Below are positions 33,095-43,021 of a DNA stretch of 64,000 bases, in pieces; the stretch's first letter is position 1, and each line of letters opens with the position of its first letter. Origin of the DNA: Sphingobacterium tabacisoli (lineage in GTDB: Bacteria; Bacteroidota; Bacteroidia; Sphingobacteriales; Sphingobacteriaceae). A program made the position numbers and the translations under genes. The stretch spans positions 2,498,944 through 2,562,943 of the forward strand of contig NZ_JAEQMU010000001.1 of NCBI RefSeq assembly GCF_017908035.1, in the 5' to 3' direction. The notes beneath the pieces are model-generated. The model was not told the DNA's origin. It made no database searches and saw only the letters and a list, made by a program, of their open reading frames with translations.

Positions 33095-34135
33095 ATGACA
33101 GCAAAAAAAGCTTTCCCTACTTGGTTAAAAGGAATTTTAATCGCAGTCCTAATCATCGGTGCTTTTATCGGATGGAAGGCGTACCAGATTTTCTGGGGGC
33201 CATCTGTTACTGATGCCCAGGAATACCTATACGTACATACCAATGATAATTATGAAAGTGTGCTACGCCGTATCAGACAGGAGAATCTGGTAAATGACCC
33301 CGAACACTTTAATATCGTGGCCAAAGCGATGGATTTTCCAGAGAGTGTTAAAGCTGGACGTTACAAATTGACTCCAGGTATGAGCAACCGAAAATTGATA
33401 GGCAATCTGAGAGCAGGCCTACAAGACCCTGTGAAACTGCGCTTCGCTAACATCCGTCTTAAAGAAAACCTTGCAGGTCTACTAGGCAAAAGTTTTGAAG
33501 CAGATTCTGTACAGTTTAGCGCTATCTTAAACAATGAAGCTGTTGCGGAGCAGTATGGCTTTACCAAAGATAATTTCTTTGCGATGTTTATCCCCAACAC
33601 GTACAACATCTATTGGAATACATCGCCGGATAAAGTAATCGAACGTCTGAACGAAGAGTATAAAAAATTCTGGACCGACGAACGGAAGGAAAAAGCAAAA
33701 AAACAAAATCTCACACCTGTGGAAGTTTCTATCCTGGCTTCTATTGTACGGGGCGAAGCACTGCATAACGATGAAATGCCACAGATTGCTGGACTATACC
33801 TGAATAGACTGAAAAAAGGAATGCTTTTACAAGCAGACCCTACTGTTATTTTTGCAAATAACGATTTCACTATCCGCCGGGTATTGAACAGACACCTGAC
33901 TATCGATAATCCCTATAACACATATCGGTATAAAGGGCTGCCTCCAGGCCCTATCACAATGGCGCCTATTGTGGCTATTGATGCTGTTCTCAACCCAGCA
34001 CAACATGACTATATCTACATGTGTGCGAAAGAAGATTTCTCAGGGTACCATGCTTTTGCAACCACAGTGACGGAGCATTTGGTAAATGCGCGGAAGTTCC
34101 AAAAAGCACTTGACGACAGAAATATTAAAAAATAG
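33095..34135 (+). CDS. mltG: Endolytic murein transglycosylase MltG
   Basis: A 346-residue YceG/MltG protein with one N-terminal membrane anchor (about 12-32), a LysM-like region, and the catalytic domain with EVSILASIVRGEALHNDEMPQIAGLYLNRL (in parts: SIVRGEA holds the active Glu) and NRHLTIDNPYNTYRYKGLPPGPI. It cleaves nascent glycan strands to end their growth. It is 2 bp after the PASTA gene. Confidence 0.93.
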   Translation: MTAKKAFPTWLKGILIAVLIIGAFIGWKAYQIFWGPSVTDAQEYLYVHTNDNYESVLRRIRQENLVNDPEHFNIVAKAMDFPESVKAGRYKLTPGMSNRKLIGNLRAGLQDPVKLRFANIRLKENLAGLLGKSFEADSVQFSAILNNEAVAEQYGFTKDNFFAMFIPNTYNIYWNTSPDKVIERLNEEYKKFWTDERKEKAKKQNLTPVEVSILASIVRGEALHNDEMPQIAGLYLNRLKKGMLLQADPTVIFANNDFTIRRVLNRHLTIDNPYNTYRYKGLPPGPITMAPIVAIDAVLNPAQHDYIYMCAKEDFSGYHAFATTVTEHLVNARKFQKALDDRNIKK

Positions 34136-34219
34136 AGTTAGAAGGGTAGAGAAAAAATCGTAAAAAGGGAAAAACCGCTAAGAATCTCAATGCGCAATAC
34201 CCGGTACGCAATACTAAAA

Positions 34220-34627
34220 ATGTTTATATACGAACACCAACTACGGATACGATACGCGGAGACAGACCAAATGGGCTATGTTTATTACGGCAACTATGCG
34301 GCCTTCTATGAAGTAGCACGTACGGAGATGCTTCGCCAGACCGGTATATCCTACAAAGAACTAGAGGATATGGGGGTCATGATGCCAGTACTGGAGATGC
34401 ACACAAAGTATTTACAGCCTGCTAAATATGACGAGCTCATCACGATCAAGACCACTATCCGTGAAAAGCCTAATGTGCGTATCAATTTCGAGTATGAAAT
34501 ATGCAATGAACAGGGAACGCTGCTCAATACGGGCAGTACGCAATTGGTATTTGTGGATATGAAAAAAAATAGGCCCTGTCGGGCTCCAGAGATTTTCCTG
34601 GAGAAAATAGCACCCTATTTTATATAG
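34220..34627 (+). CDS. Acyl-CoA thioesterase, YbgC type
   Basis: A 135-residue hot-dog fold thioesterase. Start at 34220 (MFIYEHQLRIRYAETDQMG) is the family N-terminus; ten upstream open codons are dropped. The motif RYAETDQMGYVYYGNYAAFYEVAR contains the catalytic Asp of YbgC/4-hydroxybenzoyl-CoA thioesterases. The exact acyl-CoA is unknown. It lies between mltG and the yihY-type gene. Confidence 0.88.
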   Translation: MFIYEHQLRIRYAETDQMGYVYYGNYAAFYEVARTEMLRQTGISYKELEDMGVMMPVLEMHTKYLQPAKYDELITIKTTIREKPNVRINFEYEICNEQGTLLNTGSTQLVFVDMKKNRPCRAPEIFLEKIAPYFI

Positions 34628-34638
34628 AAAGACCCTAA

Positions 34639-35610
34639 ATGAAAAAGCTACATGACAGCCTGCTCCATCTAAGACCTTACGACAGATTCATCGAATGGTC
34701 CAAGACGGCGGTTCTGCCGGGATTCAGCAATCTACCACTGTACACTGTAGCTGTATTTTTCTTTCAGGAGATCAAAAGAGAAGCGATCCTTAACAAGGCC
34801 TCTTCTCTGGCATATAACTTTATGTTAGCGATATTCCCGGGTATCATTTTTCTATTCACCCTCATCCCTTATATTCCTATCAACAATTTTCAAGAGGGGC
34901 TGATGGACTTCCTAGCCATAGTCATCCCTTTGGAGGCTTTCGCTGCCATAGAATCTACCTTAGAGGATATTATTAAAAATCAAAACGGCGGACTCATGTC
35001 CTTCGGTTTTCTATTGGCAACTTTTTTTTCGACCAATGGAGTAACAAACCTAATGATGGCTTTCAATAAGTCTTCATTGACCCGGGAAAAAAGAAGCTGG
35101 GGCCACCGACGTCTCATCGCCCTAGGGCTATCATTTGCGATCATTGTAGCTTTAACTATAGGTATAGCGGTTTTTACTGGCGCGGGCATGATCATTACTT
35201 ACCTTAAAGACCACATTACGTATGAAATGTCCTGGTTTTGGACTTTCGTGGTAAAGGCGGCACGATGGATTATTCTATTCGCCATCTATTTTAGCACTGT
35301 CAGCATGCTTTACAAGTTTGGTCCCTCAGCTTCCAAACGATGGAAACTATTCAGCCCAGGGGCAACATTAGCAACAATCCTAGCTATCCTTACCTTTTCT
35401 GGATTTGTGTACTACATCAATAACTTCAATGCTTACAACAAACTATACGGCTCTATCGGTACTATCATCGTAATGATGATATGGATGTATCTCAATTCAC
35501 TTATCCTATTAATTGGTTTTGAGCTGAATGCAAGTATCACACTCTCCAAACAGAGCATTAAGATTGTCAAGCCTAAAGTTTATAATTCTTTCAAACAACC
35601 TTCTAATTAA
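34639..35610 (+). CDS. YihY/BrkB family membrane protein
   Basis: A 323-residue protein with about six membrane segments between residues 50 and 295. ASSLAYNFMLAIFPGIIFLF, the GFLLATFFSTNGVTNLMMAFN region and FSPGATLATILAILTFSGFVYYINNFNAYNKLYGSIG are characteristic of the family (formerly, wrongly, RNase BN). Function is unsettled; a transport role is proposed in the literature. It is 11 bp after the thioesterase gene. Confidence 0.88.
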   Translation: MKKLHDSLLHLRPYDRFIEWSKTAVLPGFSNLPLYTVAVFFFQEIKREAILNKASSLAYNFMLAIFPGIIFLFTLIPYIPINNFQEGLMDFLAIVIPLEAFAAIESTLEDIIKNQNGGLMSFGFLLATFFSTNGVTNLMMAFNKSSLTREKRSWGHRRLIALGLSFAIIVALTIGIAVFTGAGMIITYLKDHITYEMSWFWTFVVKAARWIILFAIYFSTVSMLYKFGPSASKRWKLFSPGATLATILAILTFSGFVYYINNFNAYNKLYGSIGTIIVMMIWMYLNSLILLIGFELNASITLSKQSIKIVKPKVYNSFKQPSN

Positions 35611-35669
35611 GCGTTGAGTCGCGACTTACACTTCCTGTGGTGTCGAAAACTTTTTTTTCACATAAAATA

Positions 35670-35697
35670 TTGTAAATAAAAGTTTTTCGTATCTTTG
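35670..35697 (+). promoter_or_regulatory. rpsA promoter
   Basis: TTG at 35670-35672, 17-bp spacer, TATCTTTG at 35690-35697, a very good match to the Bacteroidota housekeeping promoter. The ATG is at 35736, giving a leader of about 30 nt. Confidence 0.8.
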
Positions 35698-35735
35698 CAC
35701 TTCCTACAATGTAGGGAAAAGGAGATAATTAATTA

Positions 35736-37670
35736 ATGGCAAAAAAACAAGAAGCAGAAAAAGAGTTAGCGGCGAAAAACGCAGAGCTACAAGGTGCTGA
35801 CACTAAAGTAGTGAAAGACACTGAAAAGATTGAGTCTGAAGCTGATTCAAACTTAATCGACGAAATCAAATCCAACACATGGATTACTCCAGCTGGAGAT
35901 TTTGATTGGGATGCTGACGAGAAAGCTTTCGGTAATTACAGCGAAGCAGAACGTACAAAAATGGAAGAACAGTACGCAGGTACTTTCAACCAAATCAACC
36001 AAGGCGAAATTATTGAAGGTATCGTGGTATCTATCAATAGTAAAGATGTGGTTTTGAATGTTGGTTTCAAATCAGATGGTCTTGTAGCAAAAACTGAGTT
36101 TCGTGATCTTCCTGATTTAAAAATCGGGGATACTGTAGACGTATTTGTTGAATCACAAGAGGATGCAAATGGTCAATTAGTATTGTCACGTAAGCGTGCG
36201 AAAACTCAAAAATCATGGGAATCTATCAATGAAGCATTGGAAAATGATGCTATCATCGATGGTTTCGTAAAATCACGTACTAAAGGTGGTTTGATCGTAG
36301 ACATCAAAGGTGTAGAAGCTTTCTTACCTGGATCTCAAATCGACATCAAACCTATTCGTGACTACGATATCTATGTAGGAAAAACTATGGAATTCAAAGT
36401 TGTGAAAATCAACCACGAATTCAAAAACGTAGTAGTTTCGCATAAGGTATTGATCGAGGACGATTTAGAAAACCAAAAATCAGAGATTGTTTCTAAATTA
36501 GAAAAAGGTCAAGTATTAGAAGGTACTGTTAAAAACATTACTGATTTCGGTGTGTTCATCGACTTAGGTGGTGTAGATGGTTTACTTCACATTACTGATA
36601 TTTCTTGGGGACGTATCGAGCATCCAAGAGAAGTATTGGCATTAGACCAAACAATCAACGTTGTTGTATTAGACTTTGATGACGAGAAAAAACGTATCGC
36701 ATTAGGTTTGAAACAACTTTCTCAACACCCTTGGGAATCTTTAGATACAGCTTTAGAAATCGGTTCTAAAGTAAAAGGTAAAATCGTTACTGTTGCTGAC
36801 TACGGTGCTTTCTTAGAAATCATCCCAGGAGTAGAAGGATTGATCCACGTATCTGAAATGTCATGGTCTCAAAACCTACGTTCTCCTCAAGAGTTCTTAA
36901 AAGTAGGTGATGAAATCGAAGCTCAAATCTTAACGTTAGATCGTGAAGACCGTAAAATGAGCTTAGGTATCAAACAATTGACTCCAGATCCTTGGCAAAA
37001 TATCACAGAGCGTTACCCAGTAGGTTCTAAACAATCAGCTGTTGTTAAAAACATGACTAACTTCGGTGTATTTGTTGAACTAGAGGACGGTATCGATGGT
37101 TTAATCCACATCTCTGATCTTTCTTGGTCTAAAAAAATCAACCACCCTAACGAATTCACTAAAGTTGGTGAGACATTAGACGTAGTTGTTTTAGAATTAG
37201 ATGAAGAAAACCGTAAGTTGTCTTTAGGTCACAAACAATTAGAAGAAAATCCTTGGGATACTTTTGAAACAATCTTTACTGAAGGTTCAATTCACGAAGG
37301 AACTGTTATCAAAGTAGGTGAAAAAGGAGATATCGTAGCTTTACAGTACGGTGTAGAAGGATTCTGTCCATCTAAACACTCTGTAAAAGAAGACGGTAGC
37401 GCTTTGAAAGTTGATGACGCAACAGAGTTCAAAATTATTGAATTCAATAAAGAGAACAAACGTCTAGTTATTTCTCACTCTCGTATCTGGGAAGATGCTA
37501 AAGAAGAAGTTCGTAAAGAAGAGTCTAACAGCCGTAAAAAAGATGCTAAAGCAGCGTCAACTGCGGTTAAGAAAGTAAAAGATTCTGTCGAGAAATCTAC
37601 TTTAGGTGACCTTGATGTATTAGCTCAATTAAAAGAGCAAATGGAAGGTGACGAAAAAAAATCTAAATAA
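35736..37670 (+). CDS. rpsA: 30S ribosomal protein S1
   Basis: A 644-residue S1 protein with six S1 (OB-fold) domains between residues about 88 and 585; domains 3-5 have the classic FGVFIDLGGVDGLLHITDISW form. N-terminal 85 and C-terminal 60 residues are charged and specific to Bacteroidota, making it longer than E. coli S1 (557). It binds mRNA on the 30S subunit, important where Shine-Dalgarno sites are rare. Codon use is strongly biased to GGT, GAA, AAA and CGT, the sign of high expression. Own promoter and terminator. Confidence 0.96.
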   Translation: MAKKQEAEKELAAKNAELQGADTKVVKDTEKIESEADSNLIDEIKSNTWITPAGDFDWDADEKAFGNYSEAERTKMEEQYAGTFNQINQGEIIEGIVVSINSKDVVLNVGFKSDGLVAKTEFRDLPDLKIGDTVDVFVESQEDANGQLVLSRKRAKTQKSWESINEALENDAIIDGFVKSRTKGGLIVDIKGVEAFLPGSQIDIKPIRDYDIYVGKTMEFKVVKINHEFKNVVVSHKVLIEDDLENQKSEIVSKLEKGQVLEGTVKNITDFGVFIDLGGVDGLLHITDISWGRIEHPREVLALDQTINVVVLDFDDEKKRIALGLKQLSQHPWESLDTALEIGSKVKGKIVTVADYGAFLEIIPGVEGLIHVSEMSWSQNLRSPQEFLKVGDEIEAQILTLDREDRKMSLGIKQLTPDPWQNITERYPVGSKQSAVVKNMTNFGVFVELEDGIDGLIHISDLSWSKKINHPNEFTKVGETLDVVVLELDEENRKLSLGHKQLEENPWDTFETIFTEGSIHEGTVIKVGEKGDIVALQYGVEGFCPSKHSVKEDGSALKVDDATEFKIIEFNKENKRLVISHSRIWEDAKEEVRKEESNSRKKDAKAASTAVKKVKDSVEKSTLGDLDVLAQLKEQMEGDEKKSK

Positions 37671-37690
37671 AATCCATTAGATTTATATAA

Positions 37691-37715
37691 AAGGCCCCAC
37701 AAGGGGCCTTTTTTT
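37691..37715 (+). terminator. rpsA terminator
   Basis: AAGGCCCC-ACA-GGGGCCTT hairpin followed by T5, 20 bp after the stop codon. Confidence 0.92.
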
Positions 37716-37849
37716 CGTTAAGAACCTTACCTCCTAAAAGCTAAATATATAGTCCATACTTGTATACTAGTCTTTAATACATTATTTTTAACATCAATAA
37801 TCTAAAGACTGACACCCTCTAGTTTGTAATTAGCAAATTGCCCGTTGTA

Positions 37850-40800
37850 ATGAAGAATAACCTTCGCATTCTTTTATTAGTATTGACGCTATTGTTTATA
37901 GCAACAGCTTTTTCTATCCGAAAATCGATATCTGATACCGATATACTGGAGCTAGACACCAAACACCTCACGGAGAATCTAAGATCAAAGGAAAAGCTCG
38001 TCGAGCATATTTTTGGAGACTCGCTCTATCTTAAAACTTTTGTCAATAGCGATAGATATCCCTTACAATTAAAAGAGATTTCTCAGCGCTATGAAGAAGA
38101 AAACGTATACCTCTACCTATACAAAAACAAAAAGCCTATTTTTTGGAGCTCCAATATGTATGTCCCGGAGACAGAAGCTGGACTCAAAAATGAAACAAGC
38201 TTTATAAAGACGGAAAATTTTTCGTTTGTCGTCAAAAAAAAGATCATATCGAATGAGATCAGTGTTCTAGCATTGATACCGATAGAAAGGAGCTTCAATG
38301 CATCCAGCGGTTACTTTAAGACAACTCAATTCTTTAGCTTCCTAAAGACGGATAATCTACGTCTAGCTAATTTTGGAGACTCTGAAAATATTAAGAACAT
38401 CTACGCTAAAGACAATACTTTTTTATTTTCTGTCAAACTAAAAGAGGGGAAGCACAACAGTATTTTTCTTAAAATACAATTGATATGTTGGATCTTGGGG
38501 ACGCTCTGTTTCGTCATCTGGGTAAATGGTGCCTGCCTAACGCTGGCGCGTAAGGGCTATCCTTTTCTATCTGTTGTTATTTTACTACTCACTTTCTTCC
38601 TAGTCCGGATTATAGACATAGAAACCAACTGGTTTACACAGTATTCCAGCTTAGACATCTTTGACCCGAGGTACTATGCATACAACTACCTTACGCCCAA
38701 TCTGTGGTCATTCTTAATCAATAATATTGCCATCTTTTGGATTCTATGCTTTGCCAAAAATATAAAGGATCAATGGCAGATTCCGGAGAAGCTAAAGCAA
38801 AAAAATATAGGAGTACTTATCTACTACCTCTTATTATCTGGATTATACATCTGCTTCCATTGGGGTTTTGATCAGATTACAACCCTGATCACACACTCTC
38901 CTATCACGCATAGGGATTTTGTACAGATTTTTGACCTTAACCCTCAGACTATTATTCATGTACTGATATACTGCCTTAGTATCTTATCCTTAATCTATTT
39001 AACAGATCTTATACTTGGTTTTGGAAAAGCCGTATGCCAGAAGGCAACGTTGAATATCAACATCCAACTCATAACGATTGTACAGTTTTTGGTATTAGGT
39101 GCTATCAATCAGGATTTCAGTCTATTCAATGTACTGGTCGGTGTCCTTATTATGGTTCGTTCTTTTGATTACTCGATGTTTAAGGACAATAACCTATCTA
39201 CACATGTGGTATCACTGGTCGCCCTAGCTTTGATCTCGACTATCAAATACGCTCAGGCAGTAAAAGAGACGCAACAGGAACATATGAAGATAACGTTGAC
39301 CACACTAGAGTCGGACGACGATATCGAAGCCATTTCGCGTTTTTCGGATATAGAATATAACCTGCAGAACGACCAACAATTAAAACACCTGATCGAGATT
39401 TCGCTTCCCAATACCGATACGAAGATGATCAGTGAATACATAAAACGAAAATATCTAGGCGGATATCTTTCGAAATATGAATTCCGCGCTTACTATTACT
39501 ACAATGAAACCCCACTAGGTAAGTATACAGGGAATAAAATAAACGAGTATAGGGAGAAGGTAATCAACAAATCCATAAAAGTCAACGAGACTGATCTATT
39601 TTATAAAGTACAGACCGAAATAGGAACCTACGAATATTTCTGTATAGTTACTTTTCCTGTTGCCAATGAACAGAATATCTCTGTCATTCTGGATTTCAAG
39701 AGTAAAGCATTTAACCCGAACTTCCCTTTCCCAGTGCTCACAGAGTCTCAATCGGAAGAAGGGTTCAGTCCGCAGCGCGTTATCAAAGATAGTTTTGCGC
39801 TCTACAAAAATGGCAATCTAGTCACACAAAATGGAAAGTATACCTATCCAAACTCAGACAATAACTATCCTCAAAAGACACACGAGTTTCTAAATTTTGA
39901 TGATAATAATGGTTTCTATCATATCATTTACAAACCAAACAAAGAAACTACAATTATTGTAAGCAAACCATACCATTCGTATTGGCAATATATTGCAGTC
40001 GCTTCGCTTTCCTTTCTAACCTTATATCTGGTACTTGCTATTTCTAAGTTCTTGCTCGTTATTGTACCAAAATATATACGTCAGGATTTCAAGCTACGTA
40101 ATATCAGTTATCAGTTACGGCTAATATTCTCCCGGATACGCTATAGTACCCGTATCCAAACGTTGGTAATCTCTTCTGTTTTGGTGGCTATCGTTATCTC
40201 GGGACTCATTACTTTCTTTAGTGTAAGCTATCAGTCTCAGAAGAATATAGAGAGTCAACGACTGAATTACATCTCAGAACTCGTCACTAAGCTAGAGACA
40301 AGAGCATTGATAGACACGGTGGGGGATGCCACTACAGATCTAAAAGCACTGATGACCTCTATGTCGGATGTCCTGATTACGGATTTCAACCTATACGATA
40401 AAAACGGCAAGCTTTTCTTTACGACACAGCCTAAAATATATGATCAAAAGCTCGTGTCCGAATACATCAACCCTGACGCTTTTATCACACTCAATGTGCT
40501 AAAAAAGACGGAAACACAGAATAACGAATCCATAGCCGACTTTAACTATGTTTCTTCCTATGCAACGATCCGAAACTCAAACTACCATACGATCGCGTAT
40601 CTCGGTATTCCTTACTTTGATTCGAGCGCCTATGATTCTGAAAATAGAAGCATCCTGCTGAATACGATACTGAATGTCTATACCATTATCATTATCGTTT
40701 TTGTATTTCTATCGGTCTATATCTCCAATAAGATTACGGAGCCCTTACAGATTATACGTAAGAAACTATCACAGACTAATCTGAGCGGTAAACAGAATGA

Positions 40801-41593
40801 GCCACTGTACTGGGAGAAAAACGATGAGATCGGTGTCCTGGTCAAAGAATATAATTTTATGTTGGTAAAGCTGGAAGAGAATGCCAAACAACTCCGTAAC
40901 GCAGAACGGGAAAGTGCTTGGCGGGAAATGGCAAAACAGGTAGCGCACGAGATAAAAAACCCGTTGACACCAATGAAACTTGGCATCCAACAGCTTAGCC
41001 GTTCCTTCTATGAAAATGACCCACGGCTTACGGAGCGTTTTCAAAAGATATCAACGTCTTTTATCCAACAAATTGATGCGCTGTCTCATATCGCATCTGA
41101 ATTTTCTGCCTTTGCGAAGCTACCGGACACCAATCTGGTACCAATAGATTTGATTGCAAAAATCAATAAGTCTCTGGATGTCTATAACAACAACCAAAAC
41201 ACGGCGATCGTATTTGAGAACCACACTAAACTGCAGAAAATAATTGTATTAGGAGACCGGGATCAGTTACTCCGCTCTTTCAACAACTTGTTAAAAAATG
41301 CAATAGAAGCGACCTCACGACGTCGAAAACATAAAATAAATATACAGGCACATCTTTTGGAAAACAATTGGGTACAGATCATCGTACACGACAACGGTGA
41401 TGGTATAGCCCGTGATGTGATCCCGAACATATTCAGTCCTAATTTTACAACCAAAAGTTCGGGAACCGGATTAGGGCTTGCTTTCGTAAAGCAGACTATT
41501 GATGGAATGGGGGGAAAAATAACTTTCCAGACGGAAATCAACATCGGTACATCGTTTTTTATTGAGATACCACTACATAAGGAAAGTCAATAG
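37850..41593 (+). CDS. Large orphan NtrY-like histidine kinase
   Basis: A 1247-residue kinase; ATG at 37850 was chosen over TTG at 37838. One N-terminal segment (about 6-22), an extracytoplasmic part, a cluster of about seven membrane segments (205-465), a second extracytoplasmic region, further segments near 740, 800 and 950, then HAMP (SNKITEPLQIIRKKLSQ), HisKA with His1033 in QVAHEIKNPLTPMKL, and ATPase with N-box FNNLLKNAIEA, G1 VHDNGDGIA and G2 SSGTGLGLAFVK. The NtrY-type HEIKNPLTP box is clear. No response regulator gene lies next to it. The ligand is unknown; the many segments suggest a transporter-like sensor. Confidence 0.88.
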   Translation: MKNNLRILLLVLTLLFIATAFSIRKSISDTDILELDTKHLTENLRSKEKLVEHIFGDSLYLKTFVNSDRYPLQLKEISQRYEEENVYLYLYKNKKPIFWSSNMYVPETEAGLKNETSFIKTENFSFVVKKKIISNEISVLALIPIERSFNASSGYFKTTQFFSFLKTDNLRLANFGDSENIKNIYAKDNTFLFSVKLKEGKHNSIFLKIQLICWILGTLCFVIWVNGACLTLARKGYPFLSVVILLLTFFLVRIIDIETNWFTQYSSLDIFDPRYYAYNYLTPNLWSFLINNIAIFWILCFAKNIKDQWQIPEKLKQKNIGVLIYYLLLSGLYICFHWGFDQITTLITHSPITHRDFVQIFDLNPQTIIHVLIYCLSILSLIYLTDLILGFGKAVCQKATLNINIQLITIVQFLVLGAINQDFSLFNVLVGVLIMVRSFDYSMFKDNNLSTHVVSLVALALISTIKYAQAVKETQQEHMKITLTTLESDDDIEAISRFSDIEYNLQNDQQLKHLIEISLPNTDTKMISEYIKRKYLGGYLSKYEFRAYYYYNETPLGKYTGNKINEYREKVINKSIKVNETDLFYKVQTEIGTYEYFCIVTFPVANEQNISVILDFKSKAFNPNFPFPVLTESQSEEGFSPQRVIKDSFALYKNGNLVTQNGKYTYPNSDNNYPQKTHEFLNFDDNNGFYHIIYKPNKETTIIVSKPYHSYWQYIAVASLSFLTLYLVLAISKFLLVIVPKYIRQDFKLRNISYQLRLIFSRIRYSTRIQTLVISSVLVAIVISGLITFFSVSYQSQKNIESQRLNYISELVTKLETRALIDTVGDATTDLKALMTSMSDVLITDFNLYDKNGKLFFTTQPKIYDQKLVSEYINPDAFITLNVLKKTETQNNESIADFNYVSSYATIRNSNYHTIAYLGIPYFDSSAYDSENRSILLNTILNVYTIIIIVFVFLSVYISNKITEPLQIIRKKLSQTNLSGKQNEPLYWEKNDEIGVLVKEYNFMLVKLEENAKQLRNAERESAWREMAKQVAHEIKNPLTPMKLGIQQLSRSFYENDPRLTERFQKISTSFIQQIDALSHIASEFSAFAKLPDTNLVPIDLIAKINKSLDVYNNNQNTAIVFENHTKLQKIIVLGDRDQLLRSFNNLLKNAIEATSRRRKHKINIQAHLLENNWVQIIVHDNGDGIARDVIPNIFSPNFTTKSSGTGLGLAFVKQTIDGMGGKITFQTEINIGTSFFIEIPLHKESQ

Positions 41594-41673
41594 CATCATA
41601 ATATTTTTACACAGCAGCCTCTAACAGTTCTAATAAACATGCTATCTTAGCGTTAAATTAATATACTCATAAT

Positions 41674-42855
41674 ATGAATTGGAGAAAATCTCTATTTATC
41701 GCCGCTGCGATGTTTGCTACTACGCACACATTTGCGCAAGATAATTTAATCAATGCCCTTAAAAATAATGTAAGTGACAACAGCAAAGATGGATTTGTCT
41801 TTACACAATTAATCAACTTAGGAAATACTTCTATCAAAGATCAAGGTTCTTCAGGTACATGTTGGTCTTATTCGGGTAACTCATTCTTAGAGTCTGAAAT
41901 GATTCGTAAAGGAAAGCAACCTGTAGAGATTTCTCAGATATACACCGCATACTACACCTATTTGGAAAAAGCAAAAACCTTTGTAAAACTACATGGTGAC
42001 CAAGCTCAAGGTGAAGGTGGTCAGTTGCATGATGTATTGACTATTTTCCGTAAGTACGGTGCAGTTCCCCGTGAGGTATACACAGGTCTACGCGAGGGAC
42101 AGACACGCAATAATTTCTCTGAAATGTCTACTTTAATCCAAGGCATGAACGAAAATATTGTTAAGAGTAAAAAACTAACTCCAACATGGCAAAAAGCGAT
42201 CACTGGAGTAATGGACTCCTATTTGGGAGTGCCACCACAGTCTTTCCAATACAAAGGCAAAACCTATACACCACGTACTTGGGCTGATCAAGTCGTAGGT
42301 ATCAATCCTGATGACTATGTCGGTATCAGTTCATTCAAAGAGCATACATACTATAAGCCATTCGTACTGTTGATCCAAGACAACTGGTCATTCGAAAGCT
42401 TCTATAACGTACAAATGAATGACTTAACAAGTATCATTGACAATGCATTACAAAACGGCTACACGGTAGCATGGGCAAGTGATGTTTCAGAGAAGTATTT
42501 CAGCTGGAAAAATGGTGTTGCATTTGTTCCTGAAAAAGACATGGATACAATGAATAAAGAAGAACTTGGTAATCTATTCAACGGTCCTAAGGCAGAAGCG
42601 AAAATCACGGAAGACCAACGTCAGGCAGCATTTGATGACTATTCGACTACAGATGACCATGGTATGCATATCGTAGGTATGGTAAAAGATCAAAATGGAA
42701 AAGAGTACTACATTGTTAAAAACTCTTGGGGGGAATCCAATGACTATAAAGGATACCTTTATGTAACAAAGGAATACGTACGCTACAAAACAATCTCCAT
42801 CCTACTACATAAAGATGGGATTCAAAAAGAAATCAAATCGAAATTGGGAATCTAA
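41674..42855 (+). CDS. Exported C1 peptidase, bleomycin-hydrolase type
   Basis: A 393-residue papain-clan peptidase. Catalytic Cys63 lies in QGSSGTCWSYSG, His in DDHGMHIVGMV, and Asn in KNSWGES; the long insert (YTAYYTYLEKAKTFV) and KYGAVPREVY are typical of PepC/bleomycin hydrolase. Unlike cytosolic PepC it has a signal peptide (1-21, ending HTFAQ) and so acts in the periplasm or outside. Codon use is biased to abundant-protein codons, suggesting high expression. Terminator at 42870-42904. Confidence 0.88.
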   Translation: MNWRKSLFIAAAMFATTHTFAQDNLINALKNNVSDNSKDGFVFTQLINLGNTSIKDQGSSGTCWSYSGNSFLESEMIRKGKQPVEISQIYTAYYTYLEKAKTFVKLHGDQAQGEGGQLHDVLTIFRKYGAVPREVYTGLREGQTRNNFSEMSTLIQGMNENIVKSKKLTPTWQKAITGVMDSYLGVPPQSFQYKGKTYTPRTWADQVVGINPDDYVGISSFKEHTYYKPFVLLIQDNWSFESFYNVQMNDLTSIIDNALQNGYTVAWASDVSEKYFSWKNGVAFVPEKDMDTMNKEELGNLFNGPKAEAKITEDQRQAAFDDYSTTDDHGMHIVGMVKDQNGKEYYIVKNSWGESNDYKGYLYVTKEYVRYKTISILLHKDGIQKEIKSKLGI

Positions 42856-42869
42856 ACCCCATATAAGGA

Positions 42870-42904
42870 AAAGCCTGCTAATAAATATTAGCAGGCTTTT
42901 TTTG
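42870..42904 (+). terminator. Terminator after the C1 peptidase gene
   Basis: AAAGCCTGCTAATA / TATTAGCAGGCTTT stem-loop followed by T7. Confidence 0.9.
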
Positions 42905-43021
42905 TTAAAGTACTGTCCAACAAAACATTTTCGCTAAAATTATGTTTTTCTCTTAAAACATCGATGACGGGCTGTAGCAAATAAAGGATTCTGTTCGTTG
43001 TGATAACAAAGAGTATACAAT

